A stretch of DNA of 64,000 bases from an uncultured Clostridia bacterium (lineage in GTDB: Bacteria > Bacillota > Clostridia > TANB77 > CAG-508): positions 334,257-398,256 of the forward strand of contig CASYFC010000001.1 of NCBI GenBank assembly GCA_949482135.1, written 5' to 3'. A program made the position numbers and the translations under genes. The number at the start of each line of letters is the position of its first letter. The stretch's first letter is position 1. The notes beneath the pieces are model-generated. The model did not search any database. It was not told the origin of the DNA and worked only from the letters and a program-made list of their open reading frames with translations. Shown piece after piece: positions 1-7,410 of the stretch.

Positions 1-1
1 A

Positions 2-487
2 CTAACTGAGCAAGGTTATTTTGAATTTAACGGGAAAAATGCTACTCCACTTAATCCAGAAATAAGATATGAATCTGAAATTAGATTTTTAACAGCTCAC
101 CCTGATAAAATAGGAAGTATACCTGCAGGCATTACACTTTCACATGAAGAAACCAAAAAAGCTGCTATTGCTCAAGCTAAGGATAAATTTATAAAACAAG
201 ATTCTGAAGGAACAAGAGCACTTGATAGATCTAGAATTTACCAAATAGAAAAAGATATTCCTCAAGATTTTTCAGAAGAAAGTAAATCTAATAATGTTGA
301 TGACAAAATACTTTCTGTAAAAACTCAAAAAATAGTAGAACCTGATATCCCTAAACAAGTTCATGATATTCAAATAAAACGTAATGATTGTCAAAATGCT
401 ATTACTACAACAAAATCTTTAAGAGAACAAGAAAATCAACAAGAAGTTGGAATTGGAACACCAGTAACTGAAGTTGATGATAGATAA
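2..487 (+). CDS. Unknown protein, C-terminal part (5' end outside window)
   Basis: An open frame runs from the first bases of the window to a TAA at 485-487, giving about 161 residues with no start codon visible, so the gene begins upstream. The sequence is hydrophilic and rich in Lys, Asp, Glu, Gln and Ile, with no membrane segment and no motif that I recognise. Composition and AT-rich codons match the two following genes. It is followed after 24 nt by the 512-970 gene and reads as the first visible member of a plus-strand operon of three unknown genes. No function can be assigned. Confidence 0.6.
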   Translation, partial: LTEQGYFEFNGKNATPLNPEIRYESEIRFLTAHPDKIGSIPAGITLSHEETKKAAIAQAKDKFIKQDSEGTRALDRSRIYQIEKDIPQDFSEESKSNNVDDKILSVKTQKIVEPDIPKQVHDIQIKRNDCQNAITTTKSLREQENQQEVGIGTPVTEVDDR

Positions 488-511
488 TATTATTAATAGA
501 AAGGTAAGATT

Positions 512-970
512 ATGGAGAAAAAACCACTAAAAGTTGGATATGCTATGTCCACATGGAGAAAAGTAAAAGAATTTCAAGATGGTTTAAAAGGAATTGAAGA
601 TAAAATTCCTATGCCATTAATTAGAAAATATCTTCTAACAGGTGAAAAAGCTGACGATGTTTCTAGTGATATTTATGATGAAATAGATAGATTACAAGAT
701 GTTAGGTCTGCTGGAATTCAAGGTGAAATGAGATATGCAATTGCTCAGGCACGAAAAAATGGAATTGATTTAAAAGAAAATATTACTTCTGGAAAGGATA
801 TACGTCCTGGATTTAGTAAAAAAGTATTAGAAAGAATCCCAAGTTTAGGTATTTATACTCATTTTATGTGGTATACAGAAAAAGAATTAGAAAAACTTAA
901 TGTTGATATAGAAAAAACACCACAATCATCATCAGCACCTGATAAAGATGATGATGAGCATTCTATTTAA
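512..970 (+). CDS. Hypothetical soluble protein, 152 aa
   Basis: The frame starts with ATG 8 nt after an AAAGG-type ribosome binding site. The product is soluble and charged, with no signal peptide, no membrane helix and a low-complexity acidic C-terminus (Ser/Asp/Glu-rich, DKDDDEHS). I do not recognise a family. The gene sits 17 nt before the 988-1500 gene, with which it is probably co-transcribed. Since the downstream gene has a paralogue inside the 17-21.8 kb accessory operon, this gene may belong to the same kind of accessory cassette, but no sequence evidence here says what it does. Confidence 0.6.
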   Translation: MEKKPLKVGYAMSTWRKVKEFQDGLKGIEDKIPMPLIRKYLLTGEKADDVSSDIYDEIDRLQDVRSAGIQGEMRYAIAQARKNGIDLKENITSGKDIRPGFSKKVLERIPSLGIYTHFMWYTEKELEKLNVDIEKTPQSSSAPDKDDDEHSI

Positions 971-987
971 GCTATAAGGAGTTAATT

Positions 988-1500
988 ATGCTTGTTTCAC
1001 AATATCGAGAAGCATTAGTTGAAGTATTAGAAATTTTAAAACATGCTAAAAAAGAAGATGTTGATAAGATTCCCAAAAATTTATTATTATTTTTTAAACG
1101 AAATGCTTCTCCTACTTATAAATTCATTTTTGATGAGAATAAAGAACTAAAAGACTTGAATTTGAAAGATGAAACTAAAGGATTACTAGCAATGATTTAT
1201 CGTAGTTACTGGTGTACTCCAGAAGAACGTTCTGAATATGATAAACTATTAATCCATAACCAAAAACTATATGATGAAATGTTAAGAGAAAAATACAATC
1301 CTGATAAAATTTTTGAAAATAACTTTTATAATAATCCTTTTGATAATAAAGATCAAGAATCAGAAGAAACTCCACAAATTGAAAATTCTAATCAGGAAAC
1401 TCAATCACTTATAATTTATACACAAAACTTTCTTTCAAAGATATTAATAAAATTACAAGAATTTTTTAATAAATTTCATTTTAAATCAAAATCAATATAA
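988..1500 (+). CDS. Hypothetical protein, 170 aa, paralogue of the 19259-19684 product
   Basis: ATG start preceded by AAGGAG at a 7-nt spacing. By eye it is homologous to the minus-strand protein at 19259-19684. Both share an N-terminal helical region with a KIP...FFK.N...YK pattern, then LKDETK near residues 58-64, then a poorly conserved acidic linker and a basic C-terminal helix (here KILIKLQEFF, there KILIKKVMSFF). The C-terminal helix could be amphipathic and touch the membrane; that is inference. No known family is recognised. It is the last gene of the plus-strand run and is closed by a strong terminator. Confidence 0.65.
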   Translation: MLVSQYREALVEVLEILKHAKKEDVDKIPKNLLLFFKRNASPTYKFIFDENKELKDLNLKDETKGLLAMIYRSYWCTPEERSEYDKLLIHNQKLYDEMLREKYNPDKIFENNFYNNPFDNKDQESEETPQIENSNQETQSLIIYTQNFLSKILIKLQEFFNKFHFKSKSI

Positions 1501-1501
1501 A

Positions 1502-1536
1502 AAAGATACTTATTTGCTTTTAAGTATCTTTTTTTA
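1502..1536. terminator. Bidirectional intrinsic terminator
   Basis: Perfect 11-bp stem (1502-1512 with 1521-1531), 8-nt loop, followed by a T run. An A run on the other side lets it also serve the convergent minus-strand exchanger gene. Confidence 0.9.
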
Positions 1537-1547
1537 TATCTCATATT

Positions 1548-2489
1548 TTATGCCATAAACAAACAAAGCATATATTCTACATACATAAATACATATATTG
1601 CCCCATTGACTCTGCTCATTTTATTTTTAGGAGGTATTATTGTAAATAATTCAAGTATTAATGTTGCACATATTAAATACAATAAATCTTTATTATAACT
1701 TAAATTATATATTATTGGTTTTATTATTGATGAACTTCCTATTATTAATAACATATTAAAAATGTTTGAGCCTAAAATATTTCCAATTGCAATATCACAT
1801 TTTCCTTTTATTGATGCTGAAACACTTGTAACTAATTCTGGCAGACTAGTACCTATAGCAAGAATTGTTATACTTATTATCTTTTCACTTATATTAAAAT
1901 ATTCAGCTACATTAACAGCATGATTAACTGTTAAATCGCCTCCAACCTTTAATGCTATGATTCCCAAAATAATTGAACAAACATCTTTAAAAAGAGAGCT
2001 ATTTTCTTTTTCTTCAATTTTTTCTTCTTCACCATTTCCTTTAATCGCCATGATGATTGTATAAACTATAAAAAGTACAAATAAGAAAATTAAAATAATT
2101 CCTTCAATTTTTGAAATTCCATGTTTTATATTACATATTATCATAAATATAATTGTAACTATTAAACATATCGGAATTTCTAAAAATTTCGTTTCTTTTT
2201 TAAATTCTATTGGATTCATCCATGCTGATAAACCTAAGATAAATAGCAAATTAACAATATTACTTCCAATAACATTTCCAATTGCCATATCTGAATACCC
2301 TTCTAAAGATGAAGTTATACTAACAAATAATTCTGGCATTGATGTTCCTATCGATATAATAGTTAAACCTATAACAATTTCTGGTATATGAAATCTTTTG
2401 GCTACACCACTTGAACCATCAACTAAAAAATCGGCACCTTTAATTAAAAATATGAATCCTAAAATTATAAAAATTGCTGATATAATCAT
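1548..2489 (-). CDS. Calcium/sodium antiporter, CaCA superfamily (YrbG-like)
   Basis: The 313-aa polytopic membrane protein has the duplicated alpha-repeat architecture of Na+/Ca2+ (K+-dependent type) exchangers. The first repeat carries GTSMPELFVS and GSNIVNLLFILG, the second GTSLPELVTS and GSNIFNMLLIIG. These acidic/Ser/Asn residues form the cation sites in the family. Both halves have about five hydrophobic segments, joined by a short charged cytoplasmic linker (GEEEKIEEKEN). Length is normal for bacterial members. The ATG is preceded by GGGAG. It probably exports Ca2+ in exchange for Na+; ion specificity cannot be read from sequence alone. Confidence 0.9.
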   Translation of the reverse strand: MIISAIFIILGFIFLIKGADFLVDGSSGVAKRFHIPEIVIGLTIISIGTSMPELFVSITSSLEGYSDMAIGNVIGSNIVNLLFILGLSAWMNPIEFKKETKFLEIPICLIVTIIFMIICNIKHGISKIEGIILIFLFVLFIVYTIIMAIKGNGEEEKIEEKENSSLFKDVCSIILGIIALKVGGDLTVNHAVNVAEYFNISEKIISITILAIGTSLPELVTSVSASIKGKCDIAIGNILGSNIFNMLLIIGSSSIIKPIIYNLSYNKDLLYLICATLILELFTIIPPKNKMSRVNGAIYVFMYVEYMLCLFMA

Positions 2490-2545
2490 TTTTACTTTCT
2501 CCCTATTTCTTTTAATTAAATATATGCTTATAATATTAGCTTATT

Positions 2546-3112
2546 CTACATTGACTTCATTTCTTCTTCAATTTTTTCCTCACACTCTCTCATAGCAAAA
2601 ATTGTCTTTTCAAATAAATCATTTAATTCCCACCCCAATTCATTAGCTCCATTTTTTATAATATCTCTAGAGCATCCTGCTGCAAATTTTTTGTCTTTGA
2701 ATTTCTTTTTTAAACTTGATACTTCCATATCTTTTGTACTTTGTGATGGGCGCATTTTGGCAGCAGCCCAGATTAATCCTGTTAATTCATCTGTAGCATA
2801 TAAAATCTTTTCCATTAAATGTTCTGGTTTTATATCACTACAAATTCCATAACCATGACTACAAATTGCATGAATCATTTCACTGCTTGCATCTATTTCT
2901 TTTAATAGTTCTGGTGCTTTTTTACAATGTTCATTTGGATATTGTTCAAAATCAACATCATGTAATAATCCAACTAATCCCCAAAATTCTTCCTCATATC
3001 CATTTTCTATTGCAAAATATCTCATTACATTTTCTACTGTTAAAGCATGTCTTATATGAAAATCTTCCTTATTATACTTTTTTAATAATTTAACTGCATC
3101 TTCTCTATTCAT
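2546..3112 (-). CDS. HD-domain phosphohydrolase-like protein
   Basis: A 188-aa soluble protein with an HD-superfamily signature: His in IRHALTVE near residue 21, the HD pair in LLHDVDFEQYP near residue 52, a further His (HAICSHGYG) near residue 80, and an Asp in YATDELTG near 107. This is the metal-binding set of HD hydrolases and matches the stand-alone HDIG-type proteins of Firmicutes. The substrate is unknown. AGGAGG precedes the ATG by 8 nt. It lies between the exchanger and the metal-ATPase operon but has its own promoter region. Confidence 0.8.
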   Translation of the reverse strand: MNREDAVKLLKKYNKEDFHIRHALTVENVMRYFAIENGYEEEFWGLVGLLHDVDFEQYPNEHCKKAPELLKEIDASSEMIHAICSHGYGICSDIKPEHLMEKILYATDELTGLIWAAAKMRPSQSTKDMEVSSLKKKFKDKKFAAGCSRDIIKNGANELGWELNDLFEKTIFAMRECEEKIEEEMKSM

Positions 3113-3158
3113 ATTAATTCCTCCTAAAAAATATAAATCATAAATTTTATTTTAACAC

Positions 3159-3202
3159 AAAAAAAGGTAGGTATCAATACTTTGATATATACCTACCTTT
3201 TT
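3159..3202 (-). terminator. Intrinsic terminator of the metal-efflux operon
   Basis: A 14-bp perfect stem (3161-3174 with 3189-3202) directly after the ATPase stop codon. The minus-strand transcript then enters a U run (A8 on the plus strand at 3158-3165). Confidence 0.85.
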
Positions 3203-3211
3203 ATAATTAAT

Positions 3212-5050
3212 TTATTTTTTCACATTTAACATTCTTAATGCATTTAATATTGCAATTATTGCAACTCCTACATCAGCAAAAACTGCTTCCCACATTGTAG
3301 AAACTCCAAATGCGCTTAATACTAAAACTAAAATTTTTATAAAAATTGCAAATATAATGTTTTCTTTAACAATTCTCATATTTTTTTTAGAAAGTTTTAT
3401 TGCTTCTGATATTTTTGAAGGTTCATCTGTCATTATTACCACATCTGCTGCTTCAATTGCAGAATCTGCTCCAAGCCCTCCCATTGCAATTCCTATATCC
3501 GCTAAAGCTAGAACTGGAGCATCATTAATTCCATCTCCTGCAAAAATAAGTTTTCCTTTTTCACTTTTTTCTTTCATTAATTCTTCAACTTTTCGGACTT
3601 TTCCATCTGGTAATAATTCTGTATAAACAATATCCATATTAATTTTTGAAGCAACACTTTCTCCTACTTCTTTTTTGTCTCCAGTAAGCATTACTGTTTT
3701 AATTTTTTTAAATTTTAATTGTTCTATTGTTTTTTCTGAATCTTGTTTTATTTTATCTGAAATTAAAATATAACCTGAGTATTTTCCATCTATTGCAATA
3801 TATAAAACTGTACCAACTTCATTACAACTTACAAACTCAATTTTACTATCATTCATTAATTTTTCATTACCAATTAAGACATTTTTAGAATCGACAATTG
3901 CCGATATACCTTGCCCTGATATCTCTTCTGTTTTTGAAATTAAACTTTCATCAATATTTCGATTATAAGCTTTTTTTAATGATTTTGATATTGGATGGTT
4001 TGAATAATTTTCACTATGTGCTGCTATTTTTAGCAATTCTTCTTCTGAAATATTAATCGCATTTATTTTTTGAACATCAAATACACCTTTTGTTAAAGTT
4101 CCTGTTTTATCAAAAACTACTATTTCTGTATTTGATAAAGCCTCTAAATAATTACTTCCTTTTATTAAAATTCCTATTTTTGAGGCACCTCCAATTCCAC
4201 CAAAAAAGCTTAACGGAATTGATATTACTAAAGCACATGGACAAGATACTACTAAAAATGATAAAGCTCTATAAATCCACTCTGAAAACATCTCACCTTT
4301 AAATATAATAGGTGGAATAATTGCAAGGAATATAGCTATTATAACAACTATTGGTGTATAATATCTTGCAAATTTGGTTATAAAATTTTCAGACTTTGAT
4401 TTTCGACTACTAGCATTTTCTACTAAATTTAATATTTTGCTAACTGTAGATTCTCCAAATTCTTTTGTTACTTCTACTTTTATTACTCCGTTTAAATTAA
4501 TACATCCACTTAAAACTTCTTCGTTTACATTTATTTCTCTTGGAACAGATTCACCTGTTAAAGCTTTTGTATCTAGACTAGACTTTCCTTCAATAACAAA
4601 TCCATCTAATGGTATTTTTTCTCCTGGTTTTACAATAATTATTTCACCAATTTTTACATTATCAGGATTAACTTTGTCTTCTTTATTATTTCTTAAAACA
4701 TTTGCATAATCAGGTCTTATATTCATTAAACTTGATATTGATTTTCTTGATTTATCAACCGCATAGCTTTGAAATAGTTCTCCCACTTGGTAAAATAGCA
4801 TTACAGCAACTGCTTCTGACAATTCTCCTACTGCAAAGGCTCCAAGCGTTGCAAGTGACATAAGAAAATTCTCATCAAAAACTTTTCCTCTAAAAATATT
4901 TCTAAATGCCTTTTTTAAAATATTTAGCCCTACAATTAAATATGAAATTAAAAACAATATATTATTTATCCAAATATTGGGAAAAGAAATTGCTATTGCT
5001 AATATAAATAAAATAAAAGCTATAATTATTTTAATTGCTCTTTTTTTCAT
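3212..5050 (-). CDS. cadA: Heavy-metal translocating P1B-type ATPase (Cd/Zn/Pb class)
   Basis: The 612-aa protein carries all core P1B-ATPase motifs: TGES (165-168, actuator), the transmembrane SCPCAL metal site (Cys270-Pro-Cys272), phosphorylation motif DKTGT (314-318), HP (352-353) and GDGIND in the hinge. It has about eight hydrophobic segments. The CPC motif together with the upstream CadC-type repressor points to Zn2+/Cd2+/Pb2+ export rather than Cu+. It lacks the usual N-terminal metal-binding domain; that domain is encoded by the separate gene directly upstream (10-nt gap). It is the last gene of the operon and is followed by a strong terminator. Confidence 0.93.
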   Translation of the reverse strand: MKKRAIKIIIAFILFILAIAISFPNIWINNILFLISYLIVGLNILKKAFRNIFRGKVFDENFLMSLATLGAFAVGELSEAVAVMLFYQVGELFQSYAVDKSRKSISSLMNIRPDYANVLRNNKEDKVNPDNVKIGEIIIVKPGEKIPLDGFVIEGKSSLDTKALTGESVPREINVNEEVLSGCINLNGVIKVEVTKEFGESTVSKILNLVENASSRKSKSENFITKFARYYTPIVVIIAIFLAIIPPIIFKGEMFSEWIYRALSFLVVSCPCALVISIPLSFFGGIGGASKIGILIKGSNYLEALSNTEIVVFDKTGTLTKGVFDVQKINAINISEEELLKIAAHSENYSNHPISKSLKKAYNRNIDESLISKTEEISGQGISAIVDSKNVLIGNEKLMNDSKIEFVSCNEVGTVLYIAIDGKYSGYILISDKIKQDSEKTIEQLKFKKIKTVMLTGDKKEVGESVASKINMDIVYTELLPDGKVRKVEELMKEKSEKGKLIFAGDGINDAPVLALADIGIAMGGLGADSAIEAADVVIMTDEPSKISEAIKLSKKNMRIVKENIIFAIFIKILVLVLSAFGVSTMWEAVFADVGVAIIAILNALRMLNVKK

Positions 5051-5060
5051 TTAAACCTCC

Positions 5061-5282
5061 TTAGATTTGTTTAAAACTGCAATCTGGTTCTTCTTTTTTT
5101 ATAATCTTTTTCACTTTTTTCATAACTTCTTCTTTTTCAGATTCTTCACACTCTATTATCAACTTCTCAGCCAAAAAATTAATAATTGCTTCTTTTACAC
5201 CTTCTATTTTGTTTATTTCTCTTTCTAATTCAGCTGCACAATTTGCACAATCAATTCCTTTTATTTCAAAATTATATTTCAT
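5061..5282 (-). CDS. Stand-alone HMA metal-binding protein, 73 aa
   Basis: The protein starts MKYNFEIKGIDCANC and carries the CxxC metal-binding pair (Cys12, Cys15) of the HMA (heavy-metal-associated) ferredoxin-like fold, with a beta-alpha-beta pattern to the end. The start at 5282 is chosen because GGAGGT (5288-5293 on the plus strand as ACCTCC) lies 5 nt upstream; the frame could be extended to 5336 but would overlap the repressor gene. It lies 16 nt after the repressor stop and 10 nt before the ATPase start, so it probably replaces the missing N-terminal HMA domain of the pump in trans. Confidence 0.88.
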   Translation of the reverse strand: MKYNFEIKGIDCANCAAELEREINKIEGVKEAIINFLAEKLIIECEESEKEEVMKKVKKIIKKEEPDCSFKQI

Positions 5283-5298
5283 AAAATACCTCCAAAAT

Positions 5299-5661
5299 TT
5301 ATTTTTTATGTTCAATGTGTTCCATACCAACTTCAAAAACTTCTTTTACATGTTCATCATCTAACATATAAAATACTTCTTTTCCATTTTTTTTACATTT
5401 TACAATACCACTTCTTCTAAGTGTTCCTAATTGATGTGATATTGATGATTTACTCATATTTAAAATATTTGCAATATCACATACACATAACTCATTTTGA
5501 TCTAATGCAAATAATATTTTTACCCTTGTAGTATCTCCTAATATTTTGAAGAATTCTGCCACTCTATTTATTGTATCATCATCTTTCATCTTACTAATCG
5601 TATCATTTACAAGGTTTTCATGGATTATATTACAATCACATGCAAATTCATTTTTAGACAT
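5299..5661 (-). CDS. cadC: ArsR/SmtB-family metal-responsive repressor, CadC type
   Basis: The 120-aa winged-helix repressor has the ELCVCD metal-box motif (Cys59, Cys61) and two N-terminal cysteines (Cys8, Cys10). In the CadC family this set forms the thiolate-rich alpha3N site for Cd/Pb/Zn. The C-terminal helix keeps acidic and His residues (Asp101, His104, His115, His118) that resemble the alpha5 Zn site. The DNA-recognition helix is near SKSSISHQL (70-78). Metal binding should release it from the operator at 5687-5708. It is the first gene of the repressor-chaperone-pump operon. GGAG precedes the ATG. Confidence 0.92.
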   Translation of the reverse strand: MSKNEFACDCNIIHENLVNDTISKMKDDDTINRVAEFFKILGDTTRVKILFALDQNELCVCDIANILNMSKSSISHQLGTLRRSGIVKCKKNGKEVFYMLDDEHVKEVFEVGMEHIEHKK

Positions 5662-5686
5662 ATTTCTCCTTTCTTTTGCTTAAGAT

Positions 5687-5708
5687 TAGTTGAGTGTTTA
5701 TTCAACTA
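5687..5708 (-). promoter_or_regulatory. CadC-type operator (inverted repeat)
   Basis: Inverted repeat TAGTTGA - 8 nt - TCAACTA between the -10 element and the cadC start. The TGA-N8-TCA core fits ArsR/SmtB operator architecture and should allow autorepression of the operon. Confidence 0.8.
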
Positions 5709-5714
5709 TAATAA

Positions 5715-5743
5715 ATTATATATATTATTTTATTCTATGTCAA
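5715..5743 (-). promoter_or_regulatory. Sigma-A type promoter of the cadC operon
   Basis: On the minus strand, TTGACA (5738-5743) and TATAAT (5715-5720) are separated by exactly 17 nt. Both hexamers match the consensus perfectly. The operator lies just downstream, over the expected transcription start. Confidence 0.88.
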
Positions 5744-5749
5744 TAGAAT

Positions 5750-6046
5750 AATTGTAATTTGTGTGAGTAAATTATTAAAAAATATTTAATTAATAGCATT
5801 ATTTTTGAATAATATATTTTCTTCACTACGAATTCTCGGTATTCCGTCGTATTTTATAGTAGATTGTTAAATTTTAAAAGAAGCAGCGCCCTCAAAAGAC
5901 AAGTTTGAGATTCCCTACTTCTTTTAAAATTAATCTACTAATAAAACACTTTGTTTACATTCGAATTCTTCACTCAGAAAATATATTATTCAAAAATATG
6001 CTATTAGTTAGAGAAAGACAATAATTTACTCACACAAATAACAATT
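5750..6046. repeat. ~297-bp imperfect palindrome, MITE-like or structured element
   Basis: The stretch folds on itself around position 5898. The outer arms (about 27 bp, beginning AATTGTAATTTGTGTGAG at 5750 and ending at 6046) are almost perfect inverted repeats. Further inward, AATAGCA, TTTTTGAATAATATATTTTCT, GAATTC, AGTAGATT and TTTTAAAAGAAG recur in inverted order. The centre is a small hairpin (CTCAAA 5891-5896 with TTTGAG 5904-5909). No open frame of note. The right edge falls exactly on the stop codon of the 6046-6634 gene, and the left edge is 7 bp from the cadC -35 box. This is what a non-autonomous inverted-repeat element inserted between two genes would look like; a large structured RNA is the alternative. 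Confidence 0.8.
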
Positions 6047-6634
6047 TACTCTAACTTTTTAGAATTAATTTTTTTTAATTTTTCTTTTAAGTTTAAAGGA
6101 TTCAGTGTAAACATTAAAAATATTGATGCAAATGAAATTGCAAAAACTATTATAAGCTCCTTTATCAATTCTTTTCTTTCAGGAACTAAACTTATAAAAT
6201 GAGGAATACACCAAATAGGCATAAAAATAAAAATTGTAAATATTATAAATTCCAGTATTTCGCCTATTTTTAAAGTTGCTTTTTTTACACTTTCTCTTTC
6301 TTCTTGATTAGGATCGATTAAAGATCCTTTTATGTAAAAAATATAATAAATTACTGATACACTAATTATTGCAATTCCAAATAATACATAACCAATAACT
6401 TCACTTCTATTTTCTCTATATTCATTTGCTGTTATAATGCAATACATACCTGCTATTATGAAAATAATTGTTATTGTTGTTCTTGTATAAAATTTTGCAA
6501 CTAGTGAAATAAGTTCATCTATATCTATTTTATTTCTTTTATGATGTTTATGAAAAATTATATAATAACAAATTCCGAAGAATTATTACGTATAATGTTC
6601 CTATAATAAAAGATACTACATTTAAATTATCCAT
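6046..6634 (-). CDS. Small membrane protein, frame broken at a CGG codon (+1 shift)
   Basis: The apparent gene starts at ATG 6634 (GGGAGT four bases upstream), runs 19 codons, meets CGG at 6577-6575 and stops nine codons later in that frame. If the C at 6577 is skipped, the frame continues from GGA (6576) to the stop at 6046 and gives a coherent 195-aa protein. The N-terminal hydrophobic helix then reads through as LYVIILGICYYIIFHKHH, followed by a basic loop and three more hydrophobic segments. I recognise no family. It sits 13 nt after the CYTH gene in the same direction. The break may be programmed frameshifting, a recent mutation or an assembly error; the same context recurs in metK and in the 54666-56328 gene. 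Confidence 0.7.
6575..6577 (-). other. Candidate +1 frameshift site (CTT CGG A)
   Basis: Codon 20 in the initial frame is CGG in the context ATT CTT CGG AAT. Skipping one C gives CTT GGA ATT (Leu-Gly-Ile) and restores the frame. Confidence 0.6.
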
Positions 6635-6647
6635 ATATACTCCCTTT

Positions 6648-7211
6648 TTATAAATAGTATTTATTATCTAGAGGCAAATCAAAACTTACAATTGGTGCCT
6701 CTTTTATATCTATTTTATAAAATTCTTTAAATACACCTTGTACATCTATTGAAGTAACTTTTGATTTATCTACTTCTAAAAGTTTAATCATATCTTCGAC
6801 AGCTTTTTCGCTTTTTCCTTCAATCTCAAGATATGTTGGAATATATGGCCATGTGTCTATATCAAGTTCAACATCATTTAAAATATATCTAGTTCTTTTA
6901 TTTTGTTGATATGTATGTGCTTTATATCCTAATTCTTCTAAAATATTATTAGTTTCGTCAAAATCTGACACCTCTATTTCCATTTCTTTTGTTCCATCTA
7001 TTTCTAAGCTCTCTAATTTTTTTATTGTTAAAGTTGTTTTGTTTCCATCTGTTCTTAATCTAATCCACTTATTATCTGTTGGAGGATTGAAATTGAAAAC
7101 TCGTCTTTTATATTCAAAATCAGCAACTTTAGTAGCGTTTAATTTTTCTAATTTTTTAATTAACTCTTCCTTATTTATATCTAAAACTCTTACTTCAAAT
7201 TCTGTATGCAT
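6648..7211 (-). CDS. CYTH-domain protein (class IV adenylate cyclase / CyaB-like)
   Basis: The 187-aa protein begins MHTEFEVRVLDI, a variant of the ExExK motif at the start of CYTH (CyaB-thiamine triphosphatase) tunnel enzymes. Later strands keep the family pattern: IRLRTDG, LTIKK, EMEIEV, ELDIDTWPYIPTYLEIEG. The acidic and basic residues line the triphosphate tunnel in the family. Members hydrolyse inorganic or organic triphosphates, or make cAMP; the substrate here cannot be decided from sequence. GGAG precedes the ATG. Confidence 0.85.
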   Translation of the reverse strand: MHTEFEVRVLDINKEELIKKLEKLNATKVADFEYKRRVFNFNPPTDNKWIRLRTDGNKTTLTIKKLESLEIDGTKEMEIEVSDFDETNNILEELGYKAHTYQQNKRTRYILNDVELDIDTWPYIPTYLEIEGKSEKAVEDMIKLLEVDKSKVTSIDVQGVFKEFYKIDIKEAPIVSFDLPLDNKYYL

Positions 7212-7279
7212 TTTTTCTCCTATACTTTATTATTTAAAATTCTTGATTTTTTTATTCTTAATATATATAATATTCTCAT

Positions 7280-7355
7280 GCTTATATAGCTCAGTTGGTA
7301 GAGCAACAGATTCGTAACCTGTAGGTCGGCGGTTCGATTCCGCCTATAAGCTCCA
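7280..7355 (+). tRNA. tRNA-Thr (anticodon CGT)
   Basis: The 76-nt gene includes an encoded CCA end. The acceptor stem GCTTATA pairs with TATAAGC, the D-arm holds AGCTCAGTTGGTAGAGC and the T-arm GGCGGTTCGATTCCGCC. The 7-nt anticodon loop TTCGTAA gives anticodon CGT, which reads ACG (Thr). One mismatch closes the anticodon stem. It is a single plus-strand gene between minus-strand genes. Confidence 0.95.
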
Positions 7356-7370
7356 TAATTTTATTTATAA

Positions 7371-7401
7371 AAAACCCACAGTTTTATCATCTGTGGGTTT
7401 T
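7371..7401. terminator. Bidirectional terminator between tRNA-Thr and the 7411 gene
   Basis: 11-bp perfect stem (AAAACCCACAG 7371-7381 with 7391-7401), 9-nt loop, with A and T tracts on the two sides. It serves both converging transcripts. Confidence 0.85.
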
Positions 7402-7410
7402 ATTAATTTT

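Noticed and set aside
7280-7355. tRNA-Thr as an attachment site of an integrated element
   Set aside because: No integrase and no repeated 3' tRNA fragment are visible in the window.
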